A DNA stretch of 64,000 nucleotides from Desulfallas thermosapovorans DSM 6562 (GTDB lineage: Bacteria; Bacillota; Desulfotomaculia; Desulfotomaculales; Desulfallaceae): contig NZ_VNHM01000004.1 of the NCBI RefSeq assembly GCF_008124625.1, positions 1 to 64,000 on the forward strand. The letters are read 5' to 3'. Below the pieces are notes generated by a model that had not been told where the DNA came from, did not search any database, and saw only the letters and a program-made list of their open reading frames with translations. The position numbers and the translations under genes are program-made. Every line of letters starts with the position of its first letter. Position 1 is the stretch's first letter. Shown here piece after piece: positions 29,064-38,912 of the stretch.

Positions 29064-29092
29064 TTGACAGAAAAATTCCTATTTGATAATAT
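29064..29092 (+). promoter_or_regulatory. Promoter upstream of the FAD protein gene
   Basis: TTGACA (29064-29069) and TAATAT (29087-29092) are separated by 17 nt, about 145 bp before the next start codon. Confidence 0.65.
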
Positions 29093-29236
29093 TTTATTGT
29101 TGTGCACAAGTTAATATGTAACAATATACAGATGCCCTAAATATCGTAATTAATTGACTCAAACACAGCACCCGTTTGGGTTATTTTTGTGTTTGGGTGT
29201 GCAAAATATTTAAAGGAAAAACAGGGGGTTTGCCCA

Positions 29237-30625
29237 ATGACGCAGCATTATGACGTAATTATTGTGGGTGCCGGTCCAGCCGGAATTTTTGCTGCTTTGG
29301 AATTATCCGGGAAAAGGAAGGACTTGCGGATATTGATATTAGAGAAGGGCCGTGATATCGATCAGCGCAATTGTCCCTCCCGGGAAAAGGGTGGCAGTTG
29401 CTTTAATTGTCATCCCTGTTCCACAGTATGTGGTTGGGGTGGTGCCGGTGCCTTCAGTGACGGCAAGCTGACCCTTTCATCAGAGATAGGTGGTAGTCTG
29501 GAGCAATACCTGGGTGTGGAAAAACTAAACGAAATGATTAAAGAAATCGACCGGATATATCTCGAATTTGGTGCTCCCCAGCAGGTTTACGGCTTGGAAC
29601 ACCAGGACGAGATACATGAATTTCAGCGCCGGGCTACCATGGCTGATTTAAAATTAATTCCAGTGGCTATACGTCATTTGGGCACCGGGCGTTGCCAGGA
29701 AATTTTACAGCATATGTATATGCATCTTGTTGATAAGGGTATTGAAGTACGTACCCGGACGATGGTGGACCAAATTATTACCGACGGGAACCGGGTTAAG
29801 GGTGTTCGTACTGTCGGCGGTGAAGAGATTACCGGTGATCACGTGATACTGGCACCGGGGCGGGAAGGGGCCGAGTGGCTGGCCCGGGAAGCTTTCCGGT
29901 TGGAACTGCAAACCGGAGTCAACCCGGTTGACATAGGGGTGCGGGTGGAAGTACCTGCGGCTGTTATGGAGCCTTTAACCAGGGTGTTCTATGAATCTAA
30001 ACTAATATATTATTCCCGGGCCTTTGATGACCGGGTGCGTACCTTTTGCATGAACCCGCACGGGGAAGTGGTTATGGAAAACAATGACGGGTTGGTGACG
30101 GTTAACGGGCACAGCCATGCCTTTAATAAAACGGATAACACTAACTTTGCCGTATTGGTCAGCAAAACTTTTACAGAACCATTCCGGGAACCCATTGCCT
30201 ATGGCAAATATGTGGCCAGCCTGGCTAACTTGCTTGGTGGCGGTGTAATTGTTCAGCGTTTGGGTGATTTACTGGACGGGCACCGGTCCACGGTGGATCG
30301 CATGCAAAAATGCCTGGTAACACCCACTCTCAAAGAGGCTACGCCGGGTGATCTCAGCCTGGTATTTCCATACCGGCACCTGGTAGCCATTGTTGAGATG
30401 CTTAAAGCGCTGGATGCTATTGCTCCCGGTGTTTATTCCCGCTATACACTGCTATATGGCGTGGAAGTCAAGTTTTACTCTTCCCGGTTGGCCTTGACCA
30501 ATGGCCTGGAAACGCGGATTAAAAACTTGTTTGCGGTGGGCGACGGTGCCGGTGTCACCAGGGGTCTGGCTCAGGCTTCGGTGGCGGGTATTGTGGCTGC
30601 CAGGGAAATTCTTAGCAGAATATAA
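29237..30625 (+). CDS. FAD-dependent dehydrogenase-like protein (COG2509 type)
   Basis: A 462-aa flavoprotein with an N-terminal dinucleotide motif VIIVGAGPAGIFAALELSG, a cysteine-rich segment CFNCHPCSTVCGWGGAGAF followed by SDGKLTLSS, and a C-terminal FAVGDGAGVTRGLAQASVAG that closes the FAD site. This combination is typical of the uncharacterised COG2509 group. Cysteine spacing suggests a redox or metal function; substrate unknown. ATG 29237 is used, with AGGGGG 8 nt upstream. Confidence 0.85.
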   Translation: MTQHYDVIIVGAGPAGIFAALELSGKRKDLRILILEKGRDIDQRNCPSREKGGSCFNCHPCSTVCGWGGAGAFSDGKLTLSSEIGGSLEQYLGVEKLNEMIKEIDRIYLEFGAPQQVYGLEHQDEIHEFQRRATMADLKLIPVAIRHLGTGRCQEILQHMYMHLVDKGIEVRTRTMVDQIITDGNRVKGVRTVGGEEITGDHVILAPGREGAEWLAREAFRLELQTGVNPVDIGVRVEVPAAVMEPLTRVFYESKLIYYSRAFDDRVRTFCMNPHGEVVMENNDGLVTVNGHSHAFNKTDNTNFAVLVSKTFTEPFREPIAYGKYVASLANLLGGGVIVQRLGDLLDGHRSTVDRMQKCLVTPTLKEATPGDLSLVFPYRHLVAIVEMLKALDAIAPGVYSRYTLLYGVEVKFYSSRLALTNGLETRIKNLFAVGDGAGVTRGLAQASVAGIVAAREILSRI

Positions 30626-31924
<1,299 letters not shown>

Positions 31925-32016
31925 TTATTATTATTAAACCATAAACCTGTAGAAATAAAACATATGACTTTACAGGGTATATTAGTTGGAAGGAATGAAA
32001 TATTTTGTGTGAAGCT

Positions 32017-32130
32017 GGTGCCGGGTGTCCACCGGTTGAAAGCCCTTGACTTTCAACATTATATTCATACCTTTCCAGGGCACAAAACGTCATGAAAGAT
32101 TTTCTTTTACGACTTTCAACACCCGGCACC
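32017..32130 (+). repeat. Palindromic dispersed element, copy B (114 bp)
   Basis: Starts GGTGCCGGGTGTCCACCGG and ends CTTTCAACACCCGGCACC, so the outermost 11-12 bp are perfect inverted repeats. An internal GTTGAAAG/CTTTCAAC pair gives a nested stem. It is about 80% alike to the copy at 33982-34088 throughout, including CAGGGCACAAAACGTCATG. It occupies much of the 339-bp gap between purA and tRNA-Lys. Confidence 0.85.
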
Positions 32131-32213
32131 AAATGTAATAATATTTATAATAGGAACGACGTAATAGTTCCCTCGCTTAGCAAAAAAACTCTATCTTGTC
32201 ATAATAAAAATTG

Positions 32214-32242
32214 TTGACACTTTGATTAATTTACTGTAAACT
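32214..32242 (+). promoter_or_regulatory. Promoter of the tRNA-Lys/tRNA-Glu unit
   Basis: TTGACA (32214-32219) and TAAACT (32237-32242), 17-nt spacer, 22 nt upstream of the tRNA. Confidence 0.75.
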
Positions 32243-32263
32243 ATACAACTGTAAGACGTCAGT

Positions 32264-32339
32264 GAGCCATTAGCTCAGCCGGTAGAGCACCTGACTTTTA
32301 ATCAGGGTGTCCCGCGTTCGAGTCGCGGATGGCTCACCA
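32264..32339 (+). tRNA. trnK: tRNA-Lys (anticodon TTT)
   Basis: 76 nt with acceptor arms GAGCCAT/ATGGCTC, D stem GCTC/GAGC, anticodon stem CCTGA/TCAGG around the loop CTTTTAA, and T stem CCGCG/CGCGG. CCA is encoded. Confidence 0.97.
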
Positions 32340-32344
32340 AAAAC

Positions 32345-32420
32345 GGCCCCATGGTCAAGAGGCCTAAGACACCGCCCTTTCACGGCGGTAACCCGGGTTC
32401 GAATCCCGGTGGGGTCACCA
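32345..32420 (+). tRNA. trnE: tRNA-Glu (anticodon TTC)
   Basis: 76 nt with acceptor arms GGCCCCA/TGGGGTC (one G-U), anticodon stem CCGCC/GGCGG around the loop CTTTCAC, and T stem CCGGG/CCCGG. CCA is encoded. Five nt after tRNA-Lys. Confidence 0.96.
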
Positions 32421-32425
32421 AAGCC

Positions 32426-32461
32426 AAACCACCTTTCCATTACCGGAAAGGTGGTTTTTTT
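32426..32461 (+). terminator. Intrinsic terminator after the tRNA pair
   Basis: AAACCACCTTTCC and GGAAAGGTGGTTT pair perfectly, followed by T residues. Confidence 0.93.
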
Positions 32462-32601
32462 ACTATTTAAGGAAAGCTTATGCGGGCTGTGAGGTTATAT
32501 GCGGGACATACTCCTTACAGAGGAGGTATTGCAGGGAAGGTGTGACCTGCGGGTTTGTTGATGAGAACGAGGCGGATAATAAGCGGCGAATTTCTCCGCT
32601 C

Positions 32602-32636
32602 CAACGAAAGGTGTAGGTGGTAACTACCTTTCGTTG
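32602..32636 (-). terminator. Hairpin at the 3' end of the leftward sugar operon
   Basis: CAACGAAAGG and CCTTTCGTTG form a perfect 10-bp stem; GTAG/CTAC extends it inside. It overlaps the last codons of the glycosyltransferase at 32624-33895. No U tract. The rest of 32462-32601 has no recognisable feature. Confidence 0.5.
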
Positions 32637-33895
32637 TATATTGCGGGTGCCGTGGTTTGATTTTCTCGCTGTAAAAACGCTGCCAGTCGCCGCCCCAGCA
32701 CTGTCGAGGCATGCTCGGCTTCTACATATTGCCGTGCTTTTTTACCCATTTGGGCGGCCCGGTCGGGGTGCTGCACCATTTCCAGCAAGGCCTGCACCAG
32801 GGCTTCCACATTACCTCCCGGTAGAACAACACCCCCGCCGCTTAAATCAACGGGATTACCGCCGGCCCGGTCACATAGAAAAATAACAGGCAGACCGGCA
32901 GCCATATAATCAAATATTTTGTTGGGGCTGACCCCCCACTGAAACACAGGGGAATCCTGAAAGGAATGCAGCCCGGTATTAACCCTTTTTAACAAAGATG
33001 GCACATACTCTTTAGCCACCGGGTCAACAAAGGTGACATTGTCCAGGTGTTCCCGGGCGGCTCTATCCTGCAGCCGTGGTTTTTCAGGACCGTTGCCCAC
33101 CAGTAAAAAGTGTACCCGCGTGTCACCCTGCCTTTTTAGCACACCTGCGGCATCCAGTATAGTATCCAATCCATTGGCTATACCGTGAGTTCCTGTATAT
33201 ACCGCAATGAATTTTCCCGATAAGCCGGCCAATATTTTTTCCAGTTCATCCCCTAAGGGTGGGGTATCAGTATTGTAACGGCTTAAATTGACTCCATTAG
33301 GTAAGTAGAATATTTTTTCCCCGGGGATACCAAACCGGGTTATATACTCACCGGCTCCGGGTAAAAGTATAATGATCCCGTCGGCTTTGCGATAAAGAAA
33401 AACTTCCAGCTTTCTTAACAACCTGATTACGGGGTGACGTTCCGAAATCTTACCGATGTCAATAAGCACCTGGGGCCAGAGATCGCGTACCTCGAAAAAA
33501 AAGGGGCAGCGGTGATGTCTGGCCAGCCAGTAAGCGGCCAGCACGGCCAGGAGGTGCACCGAGGAGCCAATGATCATATCAGGTTTTTCCCGGTTCCAGG
33601 CCACCTGCATCACCCTTCTGGTGTATTCAAGCATGTTCAGCACCCTGTCCCGGCCATTGTCCTGGTAGGCTGCGGTTTTCAGCCAAACAAAGCGCACACC
33701 GTTATGGTACTCCTCCTTGATTGTTTCACCTGGTGCCAAGTGGGCTTCGCTATGGGTTTGGTGATTAAAGGAAGCGGCAAATATAGCCACCTCCCAGCCC
33801 AATTGCACCAGTTCACCGGCCAAATCCAGATGCCTGGTGCCACCGCTTTCATTGGGTCCCACCGCGTAATGATTCAATATCCAAAGTCTGGGCAT
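32624..33895 (-). CDS. Glycosyltransferase family 4 (WbuB-like)
   Basis: A 423-aa GT-B enzyme that adds a sugar to a lipid-linked oligosaccharide. The N-terminal domain starts MPRLWILNHYAVGPNESGGT, as in WbuB-like aminosugar transferases. The C-terminal nucleotide-binding half has AVYTGTHGIANGLDTILDAA, HFLLVGNGPEKPRL and the SPNKIFDYMAAGLPVIF motif with the EX7E-like region. I start at ATG 33895 (GGGAGAGAG upstream); the frame is open back to 34087, but that segment is read out of a dispersed repeat. Last gene of a leftward four-gene unit. Sugar specificity not determinable. Confidence 0.88.
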   Translation of the reverse strand: MPRLWILNHYAVGPNESGGTRHLDLAGELVQLGWEVAIFAASFNHQTHSEAHLAPGETIKEEYHNGVRFVWLKTAAYQDNGRDRVLNMLEYTRRVMQVAWNREKPDMIIGSSVHLLAVLAAYWLARHHRCPFFFEVRDLWPQVLIDIGKISERHPVIRLLRKLEVFLYRKADGIIILLPGAGEYITRFGIPGEKIFYLPNGVNLSRYNTDTPPLGDELEKILAGLSGKFIAVYTGTHGIANGLDTILDAAGVLKRQGDTRVHFLLVGNGPEKPRLQDRAAREHLDNVTFVDPVAKEYVPSLLKRVNTGLHSFQDSPVFQWGVSPNKIFDYMAAGLPVIFLCDRAGGNPVDLSGGGVVLPGGNVEALVQALLEMVQHPDRAAQMGKKARQYVEAEHASTVLGRRLAAFLQRENQTTAPAIYNER

Positions 33896-33981
33896 AACGC
33901 TCTCTCCCGTATTTTTAATACCGTAACTAACCAACAGCCACCAACTGCGAGTCGATTTTGATGTTGACGTCTTATATTGAT

Positions 33982-34088
33982 GGTGCCGGGTGCCTACCGG
34001 TTGAAAGTCAAACAACCTTATATGCATGCCTTGCCGGGGCACGAAACGCCATGAAAGAATTTCTTTTAGACTTTCAACACCCGGCACC
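33982..34088 (+). repeat. Palindromic dispersed element, copy C (107 bp)
   Basis: Begins GGTGCCGGGTGCCTACCGG and ends CTTTCAACACCCGGCACC. Interior CCGGGGCACGAAACGCCATG matches copy B at 32017-32130. It lies between the aminotransferase stop and the glycosyltransferase start and fabricates 64 extra in-frame codons upstream of the latter together with adjoining sequence. Confidence 0.85.
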
Positions 34089-34113
34089 AGGGTGTTAATG
34101 ATAACGGGTGCAC

Positions 34114-35247
34114 TTAGTCATTCCTGGATAACCATTTTTTGACGCACTGGCTGATGTAGTCAATTTGGTCCCGGGAAATTTCCGCATCCATGGGCAGGCT
34201 TAATATTTCACGGCTGGCCTCCTCGGCAACGGGGAAATCCCCTGGCCGGTAACCGAGATACCGGTATGCCGGTTGAAGGTGTAACGGTATGGGATAGTGC
34301 ACTCCTGTTGATATGCCTGCTTCTTTAAGATATTTTTGCAATGCCTCCCTTTGTTTGACCCGGACTACATACAGGTGATAAACGTGTTTTACCCCTTGTG
34401 CCACGGCCGGTAGTTTAATGGATGACAGGCCCGCCAAACCTTCCCCGTAATGCCGGGCATTTACAATCCGTTGCTCCGTCCACCGGTCTAGATATTTCAG
34501 TTTGACCCGTAGTACTGCGGCCTGTATGCTGTCGAGGCGGCAGTTATATCCCTCCATTAAATGTTCATATTTCTGGGTACGCCCGTGATTTCTAAGCATG
34601 GCGATACGCTGGGCCACCTGCTGGTTGTTGGTTACCACCGCCCCGGCATCACCGTAGGCGCCGAGGTTTTTTCCCGGGTAAAAGCTGAAGCAGGCGGCGT
34701 CGGCCAGCGTACCGACTGCTTGACCCTTAAACTCGGCCCCGTGGGCCTGGGCGGCATCCTCAATAACCTTTAACCCGTATCTGCCGGCTATTTCATTGAT
34801 ATCATCCATAGGACAGGGCTGGCCGTAGAGATGGACAGCTATCACTGCCTTGACCGGTAAATTCTTTCCCACAAGTTCCTTAATTCTGTCCTCCAGCCGG
34901 TGGGGGTCGATTAATAATGTATCCGGGTTTATATCGACGAAAACGGGTTTGGCCCCCACCCGGGTGATGGCTTCGGTGGTGGCGATGAAGGTATTGGGCA
35001 CGGTAATCACCAGGTCCCCGGGGCCAACCCCCACTGCTTCAAGGGCCAGGATCAGGGCATCGGTACCGTTGCTGACGCCTACACAATACCTGGCCCGGCA
35101 GAAGGAAGCGAATTCCTGCTCAAACAGTTGCACTTCCGGCCCCATAATAAAACTTGCGGAATCTAATACACCATTGATGGCCTGCTGGATTTCGGGTTTT
35201 ATTTTAGCGTACTGGGCGGGAAGATTCATAAAGGGGATTTTTTGCAT
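34114..35247 (-). CDS. DegT/DnrJ/EryC1 sugar aminotransferase (WbpE-like)
   Basis: A 377-aa PLP-dependent aminotransferase acting on a nucleotide-linked keto-sugar. Motifs: [20 protein letters not shown], the [11 protein letters not shown] segment with the PLP-contacting Asp, and the Schiff-base lysine in [17 protein letters not shown]. Beside a Gfo/Idh dehydrogenase and a left-handed beta-helix acetyltransferase, it most resembles the WbpE/WlbC step, 3-amination of UDP-GlcNAcA. AAAAAGGAGC precedes the ATG. Specificity is an inference from context. Confidence 0.87.
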   Translation of the reverse strand: MQKIPFMNLPAQYAKIKPEIQQAINGVLDSASFIMGPEVQLFEQEFASFCRARYCVGVSNGTDALILALEAVGVGPGDLVITVPNTFIATTEAITRVGAKPVFVDINPDTLLIDPHRLEDRIKELVGKNLPVKAVIAVHLYGQPCPMDDINEIAGRYGLKVIEDAAQAHGAEFKGQAVGTLADAACFSFYPGKNLGAYGDAGAVVTNNQQVAQRIAMLRNHGRTQKYEHLMEGYNCRLDSIQAAVLRVKLKYLDRWTEQRIVNARHYGEGLAGLSSIKLPAVAQGVKHVYHLYVVRVKQREALQKYLKEAGISTGVHYPIPLHLQPAYRYLGYRPGDFPVAEEASREILSLPMDAEISRDQIDYISQCVKKWLSRND

Positions 35248-35348
35248 AGCGCAGCTCCTTTTTATTTTTTCTCGCCTTAAAGACCTCCACCCTCTACAAG
35301 GTGGGGGATGAGTGGCGGTAATGGTGCAATTTAAAGTTCAGCCGTGTT

Positions 35349-35957
35349 TTATTTATAAGGCAGGTTGTTCAAGTAATTGATTATTTTAGCCGGGTTACCG
35401 GCCACCACACCCATGGCGGGCACGTCCTTGGTTACCACTGACCCGGCCCCAACCAGGCAGTGCTCACCAAGGACTACGCCGGGCAGTAATGTACTGTTTG
35501 CTCCCACCTTGGCATTTTGTTTGATATGGGCGCCCTTTAAGCTGTTTTTAACCCCCGGCGCCAGCGGGTACCGGGCATTGGTGACAACTACGTTGGGGCC
35601 TATCCAGGCACCGTCCTCAAGGATACTGAACTCGGGTATGAAAGCCTGGGAATGAATGTGCACATTGTCGTTTATTACAATATGATGTTCAATTACACTG
35701 CCGGTGCCGATGCTTACCTGGTTGCCAATTACGTTCTCTTCCCGGATCATTACGTTATGACCGGTTTGAAAACCGGAACCTATTTTATTGCCGGCATAAA
35801 TCACGGTATGGGAACGTATAACGGCATTATCGCCAATTATTGTTTCCAGTTCACCGTCGGCCCGGCCCTTTGGCGGCAGGCCAATAATTACATAGGCACC
35901 GATTTGAACGTTACTGCCAATTTTAACGTTGGAATAAATTTTGTATTCGCCGGACAC
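35349..35957 (-). CDS. Left-handed beta-helix N-acetyltransferase (WbpD-like)
   Basis: A 202-aa protein made of hexapeptide repeats (IYSNVKIGSNVQIGAYVIIG, and later GANSTLLPGVVLG), ending PAMGVVAGNPAKII, the typical coenzyme A-binding finish of sugar O/N-acetyltransferases. In this neighbourhood it fits WbpD/WlbB, acetylating the 3-amino group made by the aminotransferase. The start is probably GTG 35957, behind GAGGAG; the frame is open 12 codons further upstream to the end of the preceding gene. Trimer expected. Confidence 0.87.
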   Translation of the reverse strand: MSGEYKIYSNVKIGSNVQIGAYVIIGLPPKGRADGELETIIGDNAVIRSHTVIYAGNKIGSGFQTGHNVMIREENVIGNQVSIGTGSVIEHHIVINDNVHIHSQAFIPEFSILEDGAWIGPNVVVTNARYPLAPGVKNSLKGAHIKQNAKVGANSTLLPGVVLGEHCLVGAGSVVTKDVPAMGVVAGNPAKIINYLNNLPYK

Positions 35958-35993
35958 TTCTCTTCGCTCCTCGCATAGAAAACATAACTGCAT

Positions 35994-37007
35994 TTATGGG
36001 TTATGGTTCAATTTAATTTTGGAGTTGCTCATAATGCTCCATATCAAATCAAGGGCCTTTTTACCGTCCTCGCATTTAATCAAGGGCTCTCTTTTTTCCA
36101 TAATGGCCAGGGTTACATCTTCGATAACCTTATAATGACCGTACCATTTGGGTACTTCTTTGACTTCGGGTTCCGAAACACCGTCAACCCGCCAGGCACG
36201 AAAACCGTTAAGTTTGGGGCCGCCCAGAATAACGCTGCCCTTTTCACCGATCACCGTTACAGTTTCCTCCAGGTTTCGGGGATAGGCGCAGGTGGTGGCG
36301 TTGATGGTACCGATGGCCCCGCTGGTAAATTCAACTATGGCCACGGCGGTATCTTCTACTTCTATGTCGTGGGCCAGCGTGGCGCGGTAAGCCTGTAATT
36401 GTTTAACGTCGCCCAGGTAGTATAGTAAAAGGTCAAGGTGATGGATAGCCTGGTTCAACAATACCCCGCCATCCATTAACTTGGTTCCCCGCCAGGCTGC
36501 TTCGTTATAGTATCTTTGCGGCCGGTACCAGTGCACGCAGGCGCTGCCGAATAACATTCGTCCCATAATTCCCTGATCCACCGTATTTTTTAAGAAAGTA
36601 CTGGCCGGCAAAAAACGATTGTTTAATACCGTCGTTAAAATGCGCCCGGCCCTTCGGGCCGCGTTGATCATAGCACCGGCCTGCTCCGGTGTCATGGCCA
36701 TTGGTTTTTCCACCACGGTATGTTTACCCGCCCCGAGGCTGTCAAGGGCCATTTGGGCATGCAGACCGCTTGGCGTAGCAATAATAACTACGTCAATGTC
36801 CCGGTTGGTCAAAAGTTCATGATAATCATCATAGGCCAGGCAATTAAAGCACTGGGCCATGGCTTTTGATTTTGCCCCATCGCTGTCGGCCACTGCGGCA
36901 ACGCAGGCAATTTTTAAATTCTCAAACACGTCGATATAACGTTTGGTTATTGCTCCACAGCCGATGATGCCATACTTAACCACCCCGGCTGGTTTACGAT
37001 CCAGCAA
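35994..37007 (-). CDS. Gfo/Idh/MocA dehydrogenase (WbpB-like)
   Basis: A 337-aa NAD(P)-dependent sugar oxidoreductase. N-terminal Rossmann fold with YGIIGCGAITKRYI, then VVIIATPSGLHAQMALDSL and VVEKPMAMTPEQA, which contains the conserved EKP lysine. The family includes WbpB/WlbA, which oxidises UDP-GlcNAcA at C3 before amination. First gene of the leftward unit dehydrogenase-acetyltransferase-aminotransferase-GT4. The ATG-like start follows AGGAGGGG. Confidence 0.88.
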   Translation of the reverse strand: MLDRKPAGVVKYGIIGCGAITKRYIDVFENLKIACVAAVADSDGAKSKAMAQCFNCLAYDDYHELLTNRDIDVVIIATPSGLHAQMALDSLGAGKHTVVEKPMAMTPEQAGAMINAARRAGRILTTVLNNRFLPASTFLKNTVDQGIMGRMLFGSACVHWYRPQRYYNEAAWRGTKLMDGGVLLNQAIHHLDLLLYYLGDVKQLQAYRATLAHDIEVEDTAVAIVEFTSGAIGTINATTCAYPRNLEETVTVIGEKGSVILGGPKLNGFRAWRVDGVSEPEVKEVPKWYGHYKVIEDVTLAIMEKREPLIKCEDGKKALDLIWSIMSNSKIKLNHNP

Positions 37008-37240
37008 AATTTCCCCTCCTGCTCTGGTAAAATTTTTAATTATTCCTACACAGTACGCGATTAATTATCATATGGTTACTTGAAACAATCATTAAATGGT
37101 GAGGCGGGCGATTAAGATAACTATTTTGGTATTGGCTATATTTGATAGCCCGGCGGTTTTTTAATCACCATATTCGACCTTTTTCCATATCATAGAAAAT
37201 AAAACACTACCTTACATGGTATAAAAAGAGGGGTTATACA

Positions 37241-38647
37241 GTGGAGGACAGGCAAAGTAGGGTATTGATAGTGGGTGCGGGGTTAGCCGGTAGCCTGGCT
37301 GTTCAATCCATCAGCAGTTCAGGGAAAGGACCGGTGATTATTGGCTTTATTGATGATGATCGAAATAAACTGAACTTAAAAGTGTGCGGTTTACCTGTTC
37401 TAGGCAATCGTTTTGATATTCCGCGTATAGCTGACAGGCACAAGGTGAACGAAATAGTCATTGCCCTGCCTTCAGCGCCTCCCGATGCGGTCAGCGACAT
37501 TGTTCGGATTTGTAAAGGGTTATCCGGAGTTAAAATTAAAATATTACCCGGTACCTATGATTTAAAAACAGGTTGCCTAAACCCTATTTCCATAAGGGAA
37601 GTGCAACTGGAGGACTTGCTGGGCCGTAAACCTTTATCCCTTGATTTGAACAGTATAAACAATTATTTAAAGGACCAGGTGGTATTGGTAACCGGGGCGG
37701 GAGGCTCGGTGGGTACGGAATTGAGCATGAATATAGCCAACAGCAATCCCGGGCAACTGGTATTAATGGGGCGGGGAGAGAACAGTATTTATGAAGTGGA
37801 AAGAAAGTTAACAATGAATTGCTCCGGGGTGGATATAGCCACCGAGATAGCCGATATCAGAGACCGTGGCAGGATAACCAGGCTTTTTCAAAAATACAAA
37901 CCCGGGGTGGTCTTCCATGCCGCCGCGCACAAACATGTACCCTACATGGAAAGAATACCCGAGGAGGCTGTAAAGAATAATATTTTGGGTACCAAGGTGA
38001 TGTGTGAAGTGGCCCACGAGTTTAACTGTGATAAATTTGTGTTAATATCCACCGACAAAGCTGTGAAGCCCACCAGTATCATGGGTGTAACCAAAAGGAT
38101 AGCCGAAGCCATTGTGCTTATGATGAACAGGGAAAGCCAAACTAAATTTTCCGCTGTTCGCTTCGGTAACATACTGGGTAGCAGGGGGAGCGTCATTCCT
38201 TTGTTTGAAAAGCAAATCGCCCGGGGCGGGCCGGTTACCATTACCCACCCGCAAATGATGCGTTACTTCATGACGGTGAGCGAGGCCGCCTGGCTGGTTA
38301 TCCAGGCGGGAGCCATCGCCCGGGGAGGAGAAGTATTTGTTTTGGACATGGGGGAGCCCGTGTGCATTAAGGATTTAGCCTATAAACTGATTAAGCTGAA
38401 AGGGCTGGAGCCCGAAAAGGAAATTGCCATTGAATATACCGGTATCAGGCCGGGAGAAAAGATCACCGAAGTACTGGTGGGGGATGATGAGCAAGTAAAG
38501 ACTACCCCGCATAAAAAGATATTTGCGGTTTACAGCTCTGTGGATAACTTCGCCCGGGTTAAAGAGTTGTTGGCCACGCTGGAAAAACCGGGTTTTTCCT
38601 ATGCGGAGGAGGATATTCGGAGTTTGCTGCGGCCGTATTTGGGGTGA
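37241..38647 (+). CDS. UDP-sugar 4,6-dehydratase, CapD/WbpM/PglF family, soluble form
   Basis: A 468-aa protein. N-terminal CoA-binding-like Rossmann domain (RVLIVGAGLAGSLAVQS, about 1-130), then an SDR domain with VVLVTGAGGSVGTELSM, HAAAHKHVPYMERIPEEAV and ISTDKAVKPTSIMGVTKR, where the catalytic site is Ser-Met-Lys as in WbpM-type dehydratases. It lacks the four N-terminal membrane helices usual for this group. It likely acts on UDP-GlcNAc to give a 4-keto-6-deoxy sugar. GTG start, AGAGGGG upstream. Divergent from the leftward sugar unit; the 233-bp gap holds A/T-rich promoter-like sequence and a GGCTAT/ATAGCC hairpin. Confidence 0.88.
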   Translation: MEDRQSRVLIVGAGLAGSLAVQSISSSGKGPVIIGFIDDDRNKLNLKVCGLPVLGNRFDIPRIADRHKVNEIVIALPSAPPDAVSDIVRICKGLSGVKIKILPGTYDLKTGCLNPISIREVQLEDLLGRKPLSLDLNSINNYLKDQVVLVTGAGGSVGTELSMNIANSNPGQLVLMGRGENSIYEVERKLTMNCSGVDIATEIADIRDRGRITRLFQKYKPGVVFHAAAHKHVPYMERIPEEAVKNNILGTKVMCEVAHEFNCDKFVLISTDKAVKPTSIMGVTKRIAEAIVLMMNRESQTKFSAVRFGNILGSRGSVIPLFEKQIARGGPVTITHPQMMRYFMTVSEAAWLVIQAGAIARGGEVFVLDMGEPVCIKDLAYKLIKLKGLEPEKEIAIEYTGIRPGEKITEVLVGDDEQVKTTPHKKIFAVYSSVDNFARVKELLATLEKPGFSYAEEDIRSLLRPYLG

Positions 38648-38712
38648 GGGATATAAGATGAACATTGCAGTGAAATAAGGAGTTTTTCAAATAAAATCCT
38701 TTGTAAATGGTA

Positions 38713-38736
38713 AAACCGCCCGGCGGCGGTTTTTTG
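38713..38736 (+). terminator. Intrinsic terminator after the dehydratase gene
   Basis: AAACCGCC and GGCGGTTT pair closely and a T6 run follows. The rest of 38737-38912 contains a GGGGCAG/CTGCCCC hairpin near 38850-38881, but no gene. Confidence 0.85.
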
Positions 38737-38912
38737 CTTCAACAGGTACACTTTGCCCACAAATGGATTATATCCACAACGGTTTTGATCACCTGTTTAG
38801 CCGCGTATCCGCTGAACAAAACTTAGACGGTTGCGCTTTCTACAGTAAGGGGCAGGTATGCGGGGTAGTATAACTGCCCCCGCATGCTAATATTATTTCC
38901 GTTACACATCTT

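Noticed and set aside
35248-35348. Short GC hairpin near 35290 as a CRISPR or repeat remnant
   Set aside because: A single CTCCACC/GGTGGGG stem, no repetition anywhere else.
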